From Holophagaceae bacterium (GTDB taxonomy: Bacteria; Acidobacteriota; Holophagae; Holophagales; Holophagaceae): a stretch of DNA of 40,886 nt. The notes beneath the pieces were generated by a model, which saw nothing but the letters and a program-made list of their open reading frames with translations, was not told where the DNA came from and did no database searches. Location of the stretch: positions 1 through 40,886 of the forward strand of contig JAFNAB010000016.1 of NCBI GenBank assembly GCA_017859955.1, read 5' to 3'. Positions 32,128 to 39,814 of the stretch are shown here, piece after piece (the stretch's first letter is position 1; every line of letters begins with the position of its first letter). Position numbers and translations under genes: made by a program.

Positions 32128-32988
32128 CTACTCCGGTAAAGGGGATCTGTAACCACCCAGACAGACCTGGGCCAGGGCGCAGGCCTTGCACCGGGCCGCA
32201 TCTCCAGTGCCCGTGCAGTCTCCCAGGATCCCCAGGTGGCTGATGGCGAAGTCGTAGGCGAGGGGATCCTCGGGATCCAACGCCCGCAGAGCCGACGTGA
32301 TCTCCTGAGCCGTCCGCCCATCCGATTCGGTCCTGACGGTCAGCCCCAGAAGCCGAGAGATACGGCCCACATGGGTGTCCAGGGGGATGACCAGCGCCGA
32401 GGGCGGATAGTGCTCCCAGAGTCCAAGATCGGGCCAGCCGCGGCGGACCATCCAGCGGAGAAAGAGACGCCAGCGCTTGCAGGCGGAACCCTCCAGCGGA
32501 TCCGGCAGACAGAAGCGCAGTCCATGGGTGGGCGGCAGTTCCCTTCGCAGGCGCTGCACCAGGCGCGAGAGGGCCTGATCAGCCGAAAGCCCCGGACCTG
32601 GGACAAGATGGGGCTCCAGGCCATGGAAACCGCTTTCCTGATCCAGCCGCTTCCAGGCCAGGATCCAGGCCACCAGGTCCCCCCGGGTATGGAAGCGCCA
32701 CTTCCAGTCCCCCAGCGCCGCCTCCAGGTTCTGACCGGCCTCCAGATCGCCCCAGGCCCGAAGCTGCTCCGCAGGTCTCGCCCCCAGGGGCGCCAAGGCC
32801 TTGGCGATGGCACGCAGCATGGGGGCCACCCGGCCATAGGCCAGATGCGCCGCAACAAAAGCCGCCAGTTCCCGATCCCAGGCATCCCGGTAGACCATGG
32901 CCAGGACGAGGGGATCCTGATCGAGGGCTTGAGGGTTGTCATATTTGATTTTTAATTCATTTAATGCGATTTTCAATTCTCGATCCAT
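32128..32988 (-). CDS. TIGR02757 (DUF2400) family protein, possible Fe-S DNA glycosylase relative
   Basis: A protein of 286 residues. It has the family blocks GSACKRWRLFLRWMVRR (168-184) and LVIPLDTHVGRISRLLGL (199-216), and ends with four Cys: C258-x8-C267-x2-C270-x5-C276. The last two features resemble endonuclease III, which has a catalytic Asp in VDTHIFRV and a C-terminal [4Fe-4S] loop C-x6-C-x2-C-x5-C. The family is otherwise uncharacterised as far as I know. A HhH-GPD-like fold with an iron-sulfur cluster is a reasonable hypothesis. There is no ribosome binding site before the ATG, so the start is uncertain. It is co-directional with ackA. Confidence 0.8.
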   Translation of the reverse strand: MDRELKIALNELKIKYDNPQALDQDPLVLAMVYRDAWDRELAAFVAAHLAYGRVAPMLRAIAKALAPLGARPAEQLRAWGDLEAGQNLEAALGDWKWRFHTRGDLVAWILAWKRLDQESGFHGLEPHLVPGPGLSADQALSRLVQRLRRELPPTHGLRFCLPDPLEGSACKRWRLFLRWMVRRGWPDLGLWEHYPPSALVIPLDTHVGRISRLLGLTVRTESDGRTAQEITSALRALDPEDPLAYDFAISHLGILGDCTGTGDAARCKACALAQVCLGGYRSPLPE

Positions 32989-33058
32989 GACGACTGGTTG
33001 ACGGCCCGGAATGGGCTAAACTGGTAAAAATCCTATCTCACGTTTGAGGTGACGTCCC

Positions 33059-33958
33059 ATGCATCAAGAGACCAAGAAGTTGGGGGAGATGCTCTTGGAG
33101 GCGGGCCTGCTGACCACCAGTCAGCTCCAGGAAGCTCTGCGACACCAGCGATTCGCTGGGGGCCGCATGGGAAGCAATCTGGTCGGTCTGGGATTCATCA
33201 GCGAGGAGGTCCTGATGGACTTCCTGGCTCAGAAAACCGGAGTCCCCCGAGTGGAACTCCGGGCCCTGGATGTGCCGGTGGCCGTCCTGGAAAGGATCCC
33301 CCATCGCCTTGCCGAGCAGATGGTCATCCTTCCCATTGCCTTCAAGGAGCCCAAATCCCTGGTCCTGGCCATGGCAGACCCCTCGGACCTGAATGCCGTC
33401 GACAGCGCGCGCTTCGCCTCGGGACTCAATATCGAACCCATGGTGGCCTCCCACAGCACCCTCAAGGTGGCGATTCCGGAGCAGTATCGAAAGCTGGAAG
33501 CCCTGGCGAACCAGCCCCATGAAATCGCCAGGATAGGTCACGAAGAAGGCCTGCCGGTCCCCCTGGACCTCTCCCCGAAGCCCATGGACATCAAGCTCGC
33601 CGCCCCTCCCATCGCCTTCGCCCCTCCCAAGGTGAAGGACTACCCGGCGGACCCTTTCTTCAGCGAAACCAAAACCACACCCACTCCGCCGGCCTTCGCC
33701 CTTTTCGAGGACGACCCCATTACGGACAGCCTGATCCCGCTGCCCACACCGGACACCGAGGTCCCCCTCTTCATTCCCGCCCGGGAGACCACCCGAAGGG
33801 CCACCAAGCCGCTAGAGAACTATCAGACCCGCACCCTGGTCCTGGGCCTGATCCAGCTCTTCCAGCGCAGAGGCATCATCGGCGAGGATGAATTGGAGAA
33901 ATTCATCGCCCGCCAGATCGAAACCAAGGCCCTCAAGGACGACGATCGGATCGGCTAG
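33059..33958 (+). CDS. Stand-alone MshEN/GspE N-terminal domain protein (candidate c-di-GMP receptor)
   Basis: A soluble protein of 299 residues with RBS gaggtga. The first 150 residues are a GspE/MshE N-terminal domain: KLGEMLLEAGLLTTSQLQEALRHQ, then GGRMGSNLVGLGFISEEVLMDFLAQKTGVP, and LPIAFKEPKSLVLAMADPSDLNAVDSARFASGLNIEPMVAS. The two tandem L-G-x-x-L..G-(L/F)-(L/I) units are the known c-di-GMP-binding MshEN motif. A long Pro-rich linker (170-260) and a C-terminal helical part (YQTRTLVLGLIQLFQRRGIIGEDELEKFIARQ) follow. The secretion ATPase itself is missing, so this is a free sensor or regulator. Its end overlaps the convergent feoA-like gene by 26 bases. Confidence 0.8.
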   Translation: MHQETKKLGEMLLEAGLLTTSQLQEALRHQRFAGGRMGSNLVGLGFISEEVLMDFLAQKTGVPRVELRALDVPVAVLERIPHRLAEQMVILPIAFKEPKSLVLAMADPSDLNAVDSARFASGLNIEPMVASHSTLKVAIPEQYRKLEALANQPHEIARIGHEEGLPVPLDLSPKPMDIKLAAPPIAFAPPKVKDYPADPFFSETKTTPTPPAFALFEDDPITDSLIPLPTPDTEVPLFIPARETTRRATKPLENYQTRTLVLGLIQLFQRRGIIGEDELEKFIARQIETKALKDDDRIG

Positions 33959-34313
33959 TCAGGATTCGCTTCACCCACCCGCGCAGCCTGCCCGCCAAGG
34001 CGAAGCGTCGGCTCTGGGCATGTCGATGGGGATGCTGAGATGGCAGCGCGGACTCACAGCGCTCCACCAGGATGCACTCCCCCTCCTCGCGACGGATGGA
34101 GAGGTGGTAGCCCTTGATGATCAGCTCCATGGGATCCCCCAGGGGAGCCAGCTTTTCCACCTTCAGGTGGGCACCCCGAACGAAGCCCATTTCGAGCAGG
34201 CGCCTCCGGATTGGACCCTTGGCCTTCACCAGAAGGATCAGCGCCTCCTCGCCCGGAAGCAGATCGCTCAACTTCGCCTTCTCCAACTGAGACAAGTTCT
34301 CATCCTCTGTCAT
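33933..34313 (-). CDS. FeoA domain protein with basic C-terminal tail
   Basis: A protein of 126 residues from the ATG at 34313; a start at 34337 is also open and neither has a good ribosome binding site. The FeoA (SH3-like) domain spans about 8-85: LSDLLPGEEALILLVKAKGPIRRRLLEMGFVRGAHLKVEKLAPLGDPMELIIKGYHLSIRREEGECILV. The last 35 or so residues are basic (HPHRHAQSRRFALAGRLRGWVKRILTSRSDRR), unlike plain FeoA. FeoA assists the ferrous iron transporter FeoB, but no feoB gene lies here. It may be an accessory copy or a regulator. Confidence 0.8.
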   Translation of the reverse strand: MTEDENLSQLEKAKLSDLLPGEEALILLVKAKGPIRRRLLEMGFVRGAHLKVEKLAPLGDPMELIIKGYHLSIRREEGECILVERCESALPSQHPHRHAQSRRFALAGRLRGWVKRILTSRSDRRP

Positions 34314-34320
34314 CAGTGTA

Positions 34321-34344
34321 ACTTGTCCACTTGGCATGACAAGT
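34321..34344. promoter_or_regulatory. Dyad before the feoA-like gene
   Basis: ACTTGTC-N10-GACAAGT is a perfect seven-base inverted repeat that starts 8 bases upstream of the ATG at 34313, in the gap between feoA and the divergent pgsA-like gene. It does not match the Fur or DtxR consensus that I know. It is a candidate operator if the later start is correct. Confidence 0.4.
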
Positions 34345-34406
34345 CTGTAAACACCATTTCATAGTCAGCACCTGGCATGGCTACAATCGAAGGATCGCCG
34401 GACACC

Positions 34407-34976
34407 ATGCCACTCACACTGACCGTTCCCAACTGCTTGACCTTCTTGCGGATCCTAGCGGTTCCCTTCTTTGCGATCGCCGTCTGGTACGGGCGCATGC
34501 CCGAGGCTTGCCTCATTTTCGCGCTGGCAGGCCTGACGGACCTGCTGGATGGGTTCATCGCCAGACGCTTCAACCAGAAGTCCGATCTGGGGGCGGTGCT
34601 GGACCCGGCTGCCGACAAGCTCCTGATGACCACCGCCTTCATCCTGCTGGCCTTCCCCCGCAGCCACTACGTGGTGCAGATCCCGGCCTGGGTAAGCATC
34701 CTGGCCATCTCCAGGGATGTGGTGATCTCGCTGGTGGCGCTCAACTCCTACGCTCACTTCGACCCTGCCAAGTTCCAACCTTCGATCCTGGGCAAGCTGA
34801 CCACGGGAGTTCAACTGGTCGCCATCTCCGTGGCCCTGCTCCTGAACGCCCTGCCCCACCAAGCCTGGATCCACGCCTTTGTGCCCTGGTTCTTCTACCT
34901 GGTGGCAGTCATGGTCCTGGCCTCCGGCTTCCAGTATTTCTTCCGCGCCACCCACACCCGTCCTGAAGCCCCATGA
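34407..34976 (+). CDS. pgsA: CDP-alcohol phosphatidyltransferase, PgsA-like
   Basis: A membrane enzyme of 189 residues. The family signature D-G-x2-A-R-x8-G-x3-D-x3-D is present as LDGFIARRFNQKSDLGAVLDPAADKLL, with VPNCLTFLRIL at the N-terminus as in PgsA. It should make phosphatidylglycerophosphate from CDP-diacylglycerol, although CdsA-dependent relatives look alike. I prefer the ATG at 34407, because the family begins there; an ATG at 34377 is possible. A -10-like TACAAT lies at 34382-34387, which would give a very short leader. The next gene overlaps its stop by 4 bases. Confidence 0.85.
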   Translation: MPLTLTVPNCLTFLRILAVPFFAIAVWYGRMPEACLIFALAGLTDLLDGFIARRFNQKSDLGAVLDPAADKLLMTTAFILLAFPRSHYVVQIPAWVSILAISRDVVISLVALNSYAHFDPAKFQPSILGKLTTGVQLVAISVALLLNALPHQAWIHAFVPWFFYLVAVMVLASGFQYFFRATHTRPEAP

Positions 34977-36034
34977 TCCAGCGCCCCCTGGCTCTGAAGA
35001 TTCCCTGGCACTTCATCCTGGTGGGCCTGGCCGCCGTGGTCTGGCTCTTCCTGGTCAGACAGGCCCTGACGCCATTCTTCCTGGCCATGGTCCTGGCCTA
35101 TCTTCTGCTTCCACTCACCGAGCGCCTTCGCAGGTATCTTGGGCGCACTGGAGCGGCTGTCACCCTGCTCCTGGGCACCTGCGCGCTGCTGGGTATTGCG
35201 CTCATCTGGCTGGTCCCCATGCTGTTCCGGCAGATAGACCACCTGGTGGCAGCCTACCCCGCCTGGCAACGAATGACAGAAGCCCGCTGCCTCCCCTGGC
35301 TGGAACAGCACCCTGTCGTGGAAGCCAAGCTCCGGGTCATCCTGGGGCACTTTGATGCGGACCGTTTCCTCAAGGGGCTTCAGCTGGCCGGGGCAGGCCT
35401 GCTGGCCCTGTTCCTCAAGCTGATGACCTACCTGCTGGTGCCCGTCATCCTCTACTACCTCCTGCTGGACGGCCCCAGCTTCATCGAGGGCATGCACTCC
35501 CTGGTCCCCCCCAGGCACCGCACGGCAGTTCGGGATTTTGTCACCAGCATCCACACCCGTCTGGGGGGCTACATCCGGGGGCAACTGGCGGTGGCCGTGG
35601 TCATGTCCTTTCTGCAGGGATTGGCCTTCCAGATCCAGGGTGTGCCCTACGCCTGGCTCCTGGGCCTCATCGCCGGATTCTCTAACCTGGTGCCCTACTC
35701 CCCCTATGTGACCGCCCTGCCCGCCGCCCTGCTCCTGACCGCAACCCTGGGCGCTGGCTGGGGGAAGCTCCTGGCGGTTCTCCTGGCCTTCGTAGTGGTG
35801 CAGAAAGTGGAAGCCCTCTATCTCACCCCGGTCTGGGTCGGCCGTGCCAGCCGACTCCATCCCCTGGAGGTGCTGCTGGCGGTGCTTACCTTCGGTTTCG
35901 CCTTCGGGTTGGTTGGCCTGATCTTCGCCGTGCCCCTGATGATCGTCCTCAAGGTCTCCTTTGAACACCTTCTCACCCACTACCGTGACCACACCTGGTT
36001 CAAGGCCGGCGATGTCCCGGATGAGCCCCTATGA
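34973..36034 (+). CDS. AI-2E family transporter (PerM/YdiK-like)
   Basis: A membrane protein of 353 residues with about eight helices. The AI-2E family pattern is present: paired N-terminal helices (FILVGLAAVVWLFLVRQALTPFFLAMVLAYLLLPL), a cytoplasmic amphipathic middle, VILYYLLLDG, the GGYIRGQLAVAVVMSFLQG block, WLLGLIAGFSNLVPYSPYVTALPAALL and LYLTPVWVGRASRLHPLEVLLAVLTFGFAFGLVGLIFAVPLMIVLK at the C-terminus. Members export autoinducer-2 or act as Na/H antiporters; the substrate here is unknown. Its ATG overlaps the pgsA stop, and its own stop overlaps the gmhB start, so three genes form one tight operon. Confidence 0.9.
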   Translation: MIQRPLALKIPWHFILVGLAAVVWLFLVRQALTPFFLAMVLAYLLLPLTERLRRYLGRTGAAVTLLLGTCALLGIALIWLVPMLFRQIDHLVAAYPAWQRMTEARCLPWLEQHPVVEAKLRVILGHFDADRFLKGLQLAGAGLLALFLKLMTYLLVPVILYYLLLDGPSFIEGMHSLVPPRHRTAVRDFVTSIHTRLGGYIRGQLAVAVVMSFLQGLAFQIQGVPYAWLLGLIAGFSNLVPYSPYVTALPAALLLTATLGAGWGKLLAVLLAFVVVQKVEALYLTPVWVGRASRLHPLEVLLAVLTFGFAFGLVGLIFAVPLMIVLKVSFEHLLTHYRDHTWFKAGDVPDEPL

Positions 36035-36579
36035 AGGCTGCGATTTTCCTCGACAGGGACGGCACCCTGAATGAGGAGGTCGACTACCTCCACCGGGTAG
36101 AGGAAGTGGCCCTCGTCCCCGGCGCCGCCCAGGCCATTGCCGCCCTCAATGCCCGGGGCATCCCCGTCATCGTCATCACCAACCAGAGTGGCATCGGCCG
36201 CGGCTACTTCAGCTGGGAGGAATACCAGGCTGTCATGAACCGCATCGATGTGCTGCTGGCCAGGGAGGGGGCCCACATCGATGGGGCGTACGCCTCTCCT
36301 CACCACGAGAAGGGTCAGGGCATCTACCAGCATCCAGACCACCCGGACCGCAAGCCCAACCCCGGCATGCTCCTGCGAGCAGCCGAAGAGCACCGCATCG
36401 ATCTCTCCCGTTCCTGGATGGTCGGAGACAAGGAGATCGACGTGGAGGCTGGGCACCGGGCCGGCTGCCGATCCGCACTGGTCAGGACGGGTTACGGAAG
36501 CGCAGGAGGGTCCACCCGGGCCGACCTGGTGGCCAAAGATCTTCCCGAAGCCATCCAGCGGATCCTCAGCGGGGAATGA
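36031..36579 (+). CDS. gmhB: D-glycero-D-manno-heptose 1,7-bisphosphate 7-phosphatase GmhB
   Basis: A protein of 182 residues. The HAD motifs are complete: FLDRDGTLN (D8 and D10), VITNQSG, the Lys in DRKPNPGML and MVGDKEIDVEAGHRAG. It should act in ADP-heptose synthesis for the LPS core. Unusually, the zinc loop has lost its cysteines: CPHH is SPHH (89-92), and the C-x-C-R-K-P part is HPDHPDRKP (101-109). His residues could still hold a metal, or the loop may be metal-free. The last 14 bases overlap the convergent hemolysin III gene. Confidence 0.9.
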   Translation: MKAAIFLDRDGTLNEEVDYLHRVEEVALVPGAAQAIAALNARGIPVIVITNQSGIGRGYFSWEEYQAVMNRIDVLLAREGAHIDGAYASPHHEKGQGIYQHPDHPDRKPNPGMLLRAAEEHRIDLSRSWMVGDKEIDVEAGHRAGCRSALVRTGYGSAGGSTRADLVAKDLPEAIQRILSGE

Positions 36580-37198
36580 CCCAGCCCGCCACTGCCACCA
36601 CATGGCAGGCACTGCCGCCCAGCACGAAGAGGTGCCAGATGGCATGGTTGTAGCGCAAGCTGCGCCACACGTAGAACACGACCCCCCCGGTGTAGCAGAC
36701 TCCGCCGCCAAAAAGCCAGAGGAGCCCGGGCCTGGGCAAGGCATGCACCAGAGGCACGATGGCAACGGCGATCAGCCAGCCCATGGCCAGGTAGATGGCC
36801 AGGGAAAGCTTGGGATACCGGGGACCAAAAGCTGTTTTCAAGGCGACTCCAAGGACCGCCAAACCCCAGGTTGCGCCCAGGATGCTCCAGCCCCAGGGAC
36901 CGCGAAGGGTGACCAGACAGAAGGGCGTATAGGTTCCGGCGATGAGCAGGAAAATGGCGGAATGGTCCAGGATGCGCAGGAACTGTTTTGTGCGGGGGTT
37001 CCGGAACGCATGGTAGAGGGTGGACATGAGATAGAGCAGCACGAGGCACACCCCAAAGATGGCCACGCTGATGGTATGCATGGGTGTGCCATGGAGGCTG
37101 GCAAGCATGAGCATCCCCACCAGGGCCAGGACCGCCAGAAGCGAACCAAACCCGTGAGTCAGGGCGTTGGCCAGTTCCAGACGCGCGTCGTTTATCAT
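36566..37198 (-). CDS. Hemolysin III family (PAQR/YqfA) membrane protein
   Basis: A protein of 210 residues from the ATG at 37198 (RBS ggggag). Seven membrane helices and the PAQR motifs are present: the early ANALTHGFG, YHAFRNPRTKQFLRILDHSAIFLLIAGTYTPF and HLFVLGGSACH near the C-terminus, with His residues that bind zinc in the family. Bacterial members were named after a Bacillus hemolysin but are now linked with membrane lipid homeostasis; a role in haemolysis should not be assumed. A single gene, convergent with gmhB. Confidence 0.88.
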   Translation of the reverse strand: MINDARLELANALTHGFGSLLAVLALVGMLMLASLHGTPMHTISVAIFGVCLVLLYLMSTLYHAFRNPRTKQFLRILDHSAIFLLIAGTYTPFCLVTLRGPWGWSILGATWGLAVLGVALKTAFGPRYPKLSLAIYLAMGWLIAVAIVPLVHALPRPGLLWLFGGGVCYTGGVVFYVWRSLRYNHAIWHLFVLGGSACHVVAVAGWVIPR

Positions 37199-37298
37199 AT
37201 GGTCTCCCCACGGACCGAGCATCGGCAAGTGATGCAAAATATTACCCTTGCTTTTGATCTGAAGGGGCCTATCCATTAGGAAAAACCCCGGAGCAATC

Positions 37299-37793
37299 AT
37301 GGGCCTAGGAATGGTGTCTTCAGAAAAAAGCCTCCCCAGCCACAGGAACCGACCTGTACCCTTCCTCCCCAAGGAGGCTTGGGCCCATCTGCTGAAGGGT
37401 AGCGGATATCGTTCCCGCCCGGCCCCGCGAAAAATCCACCAGGACCCGGCAATCCTTTCGGTAGAGCCCCTCTATGCCTTCTGCCTCCTCGACCCCTTCA
37501 TGCGCTTCATCCAGGTCAGCCCCGTCATTGCCGAACTGACCGGCTATTCCGTGGAGGAGCTGTCCTGTATGGGCCTCCAGGAGATCGTCGCCCTCGAGTC
37601 CATGGAAGCCACTCTCCTGGCCTTTGAAAAGATCGACAGCCTCGGGTGGAGTCATCACACCGCCCACTTCTACCGCAAGGACGGCATCGTGGCCGAAGCC
37701 CGCATCGACGCTATCCGTCTCACCGATGACCAGTACCTCGGCTGGATCCGGGAGGTCCGAGTCAAGGCGGGAACGAGTCTAAAGGTCAGCTAG
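37299..37793 (+). CDS. Stand-alone PAS domain protein
   Basis: A small soluble protein of 164 residues with RBS ggag. After a basic N-terminus of about 50 residues there is one PAS domain (about 53-160): PLYAFCLLDPFMRFIQVSPVIAELTGYSVEEL, then a MEATLLAFEKI helix, and WSHHTAHFYRKDGIVAEARIDAIRLTDDQYLGWIREV as the closing beta sheet. There is no output domain, so it must act by contact with another protein. The N-terminal part is rich in Arg, Pro and Ser and looks disordered. Orphan gene between the hemolysin III and acyl-CoA ligase genes. Confidence 0.75.
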   Translation: MGLGMVSSEKSLPSHRNRPVPFLPKEAWAHLLKGSGYRSRPAPRKIHQDPAILSVEPLYAFCLLDPFMRFIQVSPVIAELTGYSVEELSCMGLQEIVALESMEATLLAFEKIDSLGWSHHTAHFYRKDGIVAEARIDAIRLTDDQYLGWIREVRVKAGTSLKVS

Positions 37794-37835
37794 TGGTGCG
37801 GCAGGCGCCCCCAAAGGGCGCGGTCCCCAGCACCA
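37794..37835. terminator. Two-level hairpin after the PAS gene
   Basis: The outer stem tggtgc/gcacca encloses the inner stem gcgccc-ccaaa-gggcgc. It follows the PAS stop at once and lies before the convergent end of the ligase gene. No T-run follows directly, so efficiency as an intrinsic terminator is uncertain. Confidence 0.45.
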
Positions 37836-37865
37836 GGATCATTTAAGAGATTTTTGGGAGTCGGA

Positions 37866-39506
37866 CTAGGCCGTCACGACCCCCGCCGCCTGCTGGAGTC
37901 CCAACTCGGCGATGGCCGTCTCTCGCATCTTGTATTTCTGGACCTTGCCCGACACGGTCATGGGGAAGTCGTCCACGAACTTCCAGTAGCGGGGAATCTT
38001 GTAGGTTGCGATCTTCCCTTTGCAGAAAGCCCTTAGCTCCTCCTCGGTGATCTCAGCACCGGGGCGGAGCTTGACCCAGGCCATGACCTCCTCGCCGTAC
38101 TTGATATCGGGAACGCCGATCACCTGCACGTCGGCCACTTCGGGCTTGGTATAGAGGAATTCCTCCACCTCCCGGGGATAAATATTCTCGCCGCCCCGAA
38201 GCACCATGTCCTTGATCCGGCCCACGATCTTCAGATAGCCCTCATCATCGAGAACGCCCAGGTCACCGGTGTGCATCCAGCGTCCGGCGTCGATGGACTG
38301 ATGGGTGGAATGGGCATCCTCCCAATAGCCCAGCATCACGGAATAACCCCGGGTGCAGATCTCGCCGGTCTCTCCCCTCGGCACGATGTGGCCGTTGGAG
38401 GGATCGATTATCTTGACCTCGACATGGGGGTGGATGCTGCCCACGGTGGCCACCCGCTTGTCGAGGGGATCGTCCACCCGACTCTGGGCCGAGACGGGAG
38501 AGGTTTCCGTCATGCCGTAGCAGATGGTCACCTCGGTCATGTTCATCTCCTGCTGCACCCGCTTCATGACTTCCACCGGGCAAGGGGAGCCCGCCATGAT
38601 GCCGGTGCGCAGGGAGGAGAAATCCGTGTTCTTGAAGTCAGGGTGGTCCAGTTCGGCAATGAACATGGTGGGCACGCCGTAAAGGGAGGTGCACTTCTCC
38701 TCCTGGACGACCTTGAGCACCACCCCAGGATCAAAGGCCTCTCCGGGGATCACGATGCAGGCGCCGTGAGAGGTGATGGCCATGTTGCCCAGCACCATGC
38801 CGAAGCAGTGGTAGAAAGGCACCGGCAGGCAGACCCGGTCCTTTTCGGTGTAGGCCAGCCGCTCTCCGATGAAGAATCCGTTGTTGAGCAGGTTGTGGTG
38901 GGAGAGGGTGGCCCCCTTGGGGAATCCGGTAGTACCGCTGGTGTACTGGATGTTGATCGGATCGTCGAACTGGAGGGCGGCCTCCCGGGTGCGGAGCTCG
39001 TCCTCGGAGACCCGCTTGCCGTCTTCCATCAGGGAGGCCCACTCATGGTCGATGATGAGGGTGGCCTTGTGCTCGGGGCAGTGCTCCTCCACCTCCCGGA
39101 TCATCCCGATGTAATCGGTCTGGCGGAAGCCCTTGGAGGCAACCAGCAGGGAGACTCCGGACTGCTTGAGGGCGTATTCGAGCTCATGGGTACGGTAGGC
39201 CGGGTTGATGTTGACCATGATGGCCCCCATGCGCGCCGTGGCGTACTGGAGCACCACCCATTCGTAGCGGTTGGCGGACCAGATTCCGACCCGGTCCCCC
39301 TTTTTCACGCCTCTGGCCATCAGCCCCCGGGCCACCAGGCCGGTCTGCTCCCAGAACTGGCGATAGGTTGCCCGGTAGTTCTGGTGCGGCACCACCAGGG
39401 CCTCCGCATCCGGGAAGCGCTCCATCGTCCGACGAAGGTTCTGCCCGATGGTTTCTCCCAGGAGAGGCACATCGGTGGCTCCGTGGACGTAGGACGGCTG
39501 GGACAT
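37866..39506 (-). CDS. AMP-forming acyl-CoA ligase (FadD-like)
   Basis: A protein of 546 residues with ggag before the ATG. ANL-superfamily motifs in order: A3 [19 protein letters not shown]5 YGMTETSP, A7/A8 [36 protein letters not shown] and A10 with the catalytic Lys in [13 protein letters not shown]. It activates a carboxylic acid to its CoA thioester via an acyl-adenylate. The sequence is of the medium/long-chain FadD or aromatic acid type; the acid cannot be told by eye. No beta-oxidation genes are near. It is a single transcription unit whose promoter must lie in the following AT-rich gap or in its short leader. Confidence 0.9.
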   Translation of the reverse strand: MSQPSYVHGATDVPLLGETIGQNLRRTMERFPDAEALVVPHQNYRATYRQFWEQTGLVARGLMARGVKKGDRVGIWSANRYEWVVLQYATARMGAIMVNINPAYRTHELEYALKQSGVSLLVASKGFRQTDYIGMIREVEEHCPEHKATLIIDHEWASLMEDGKRVSEDELRTREAALQFDDPINIQYTSGTTGFPKGATLSHHNLLNNGFFIGERLAYTEKDRVCLPVPFYHCFGMVLGNMAITSHGACIVIPGEAFDPGVVLKVVQEEKCTSLYGVPTMFIAELDHPDFKNTDFSSLRTGIMAGSPCPVEVMKRVQQEMNMTEVTICYGMTETSPVSAQSRVDDPLDKRVATVGSIHPHVEVKIIDPSNGHIVPRGETGEICTRGYSVMLGYWEDAHSTHQSIDAGRWMHTGDLGVLDDEGYLKIVGRIKDMVLRGGENIYPREVEEFLYTKPEVADVQVIGVPDIKYGEEVMAWVKLRPGAEITEEELRAFCKGKIATYKIPRYWKFVDDFPMTVSGKVQKYKMRETAIAELGLQQAAGVVTA

Positions 39507-39814
39507 GGGTGGCTCCGGTTCAGCGATTCAACAGGCTTGGACTTCTCAAAAAAGCAGATCCTTGTACCTAGCCCCGGCCTGCCCCCTTGTCAAATGACGA
39601 CGAAAGGCACTGACAATTATTTAATTATTAAACATTAGCCATAAGCATTAGTAAACGAGATATTTCCCGAATTTATAATAATTTTTCAATACTCGAACAA
39701 TATTGCTTATTACACCATTAGAAGAAGTCGAGCCGTAGCAGGGAGCCCAGGCTGAGAAATGGCGTCCTCACCCCCTGCGGGGACCGAGCGGCCCTGCGCT
39801 ACACTGGTGATCCC
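39507..39814. other. AT-rich gap between the acyl-CoA ligase and dnaX
   Basis: This 308-base gap holds the ligase leader, a strongly AT-rich core (about 39608-39715) with a TATAAT at 39674-39679, and a GC-rich dnaX leader. A tacact hexamer at 39800-39805 could be a -10 box for dnaX, but no matching -35 is clear. No coding sequence, 4.5S RNA or tRNA was recognised. Confidence 0.5.

Noticed and set aside
39721-39814. A 4.5S (SRP) RNA gene before dnaX
   Set aside because: The conserved tetraloop and symmetric-loop sequences of SRP RNA are absent.
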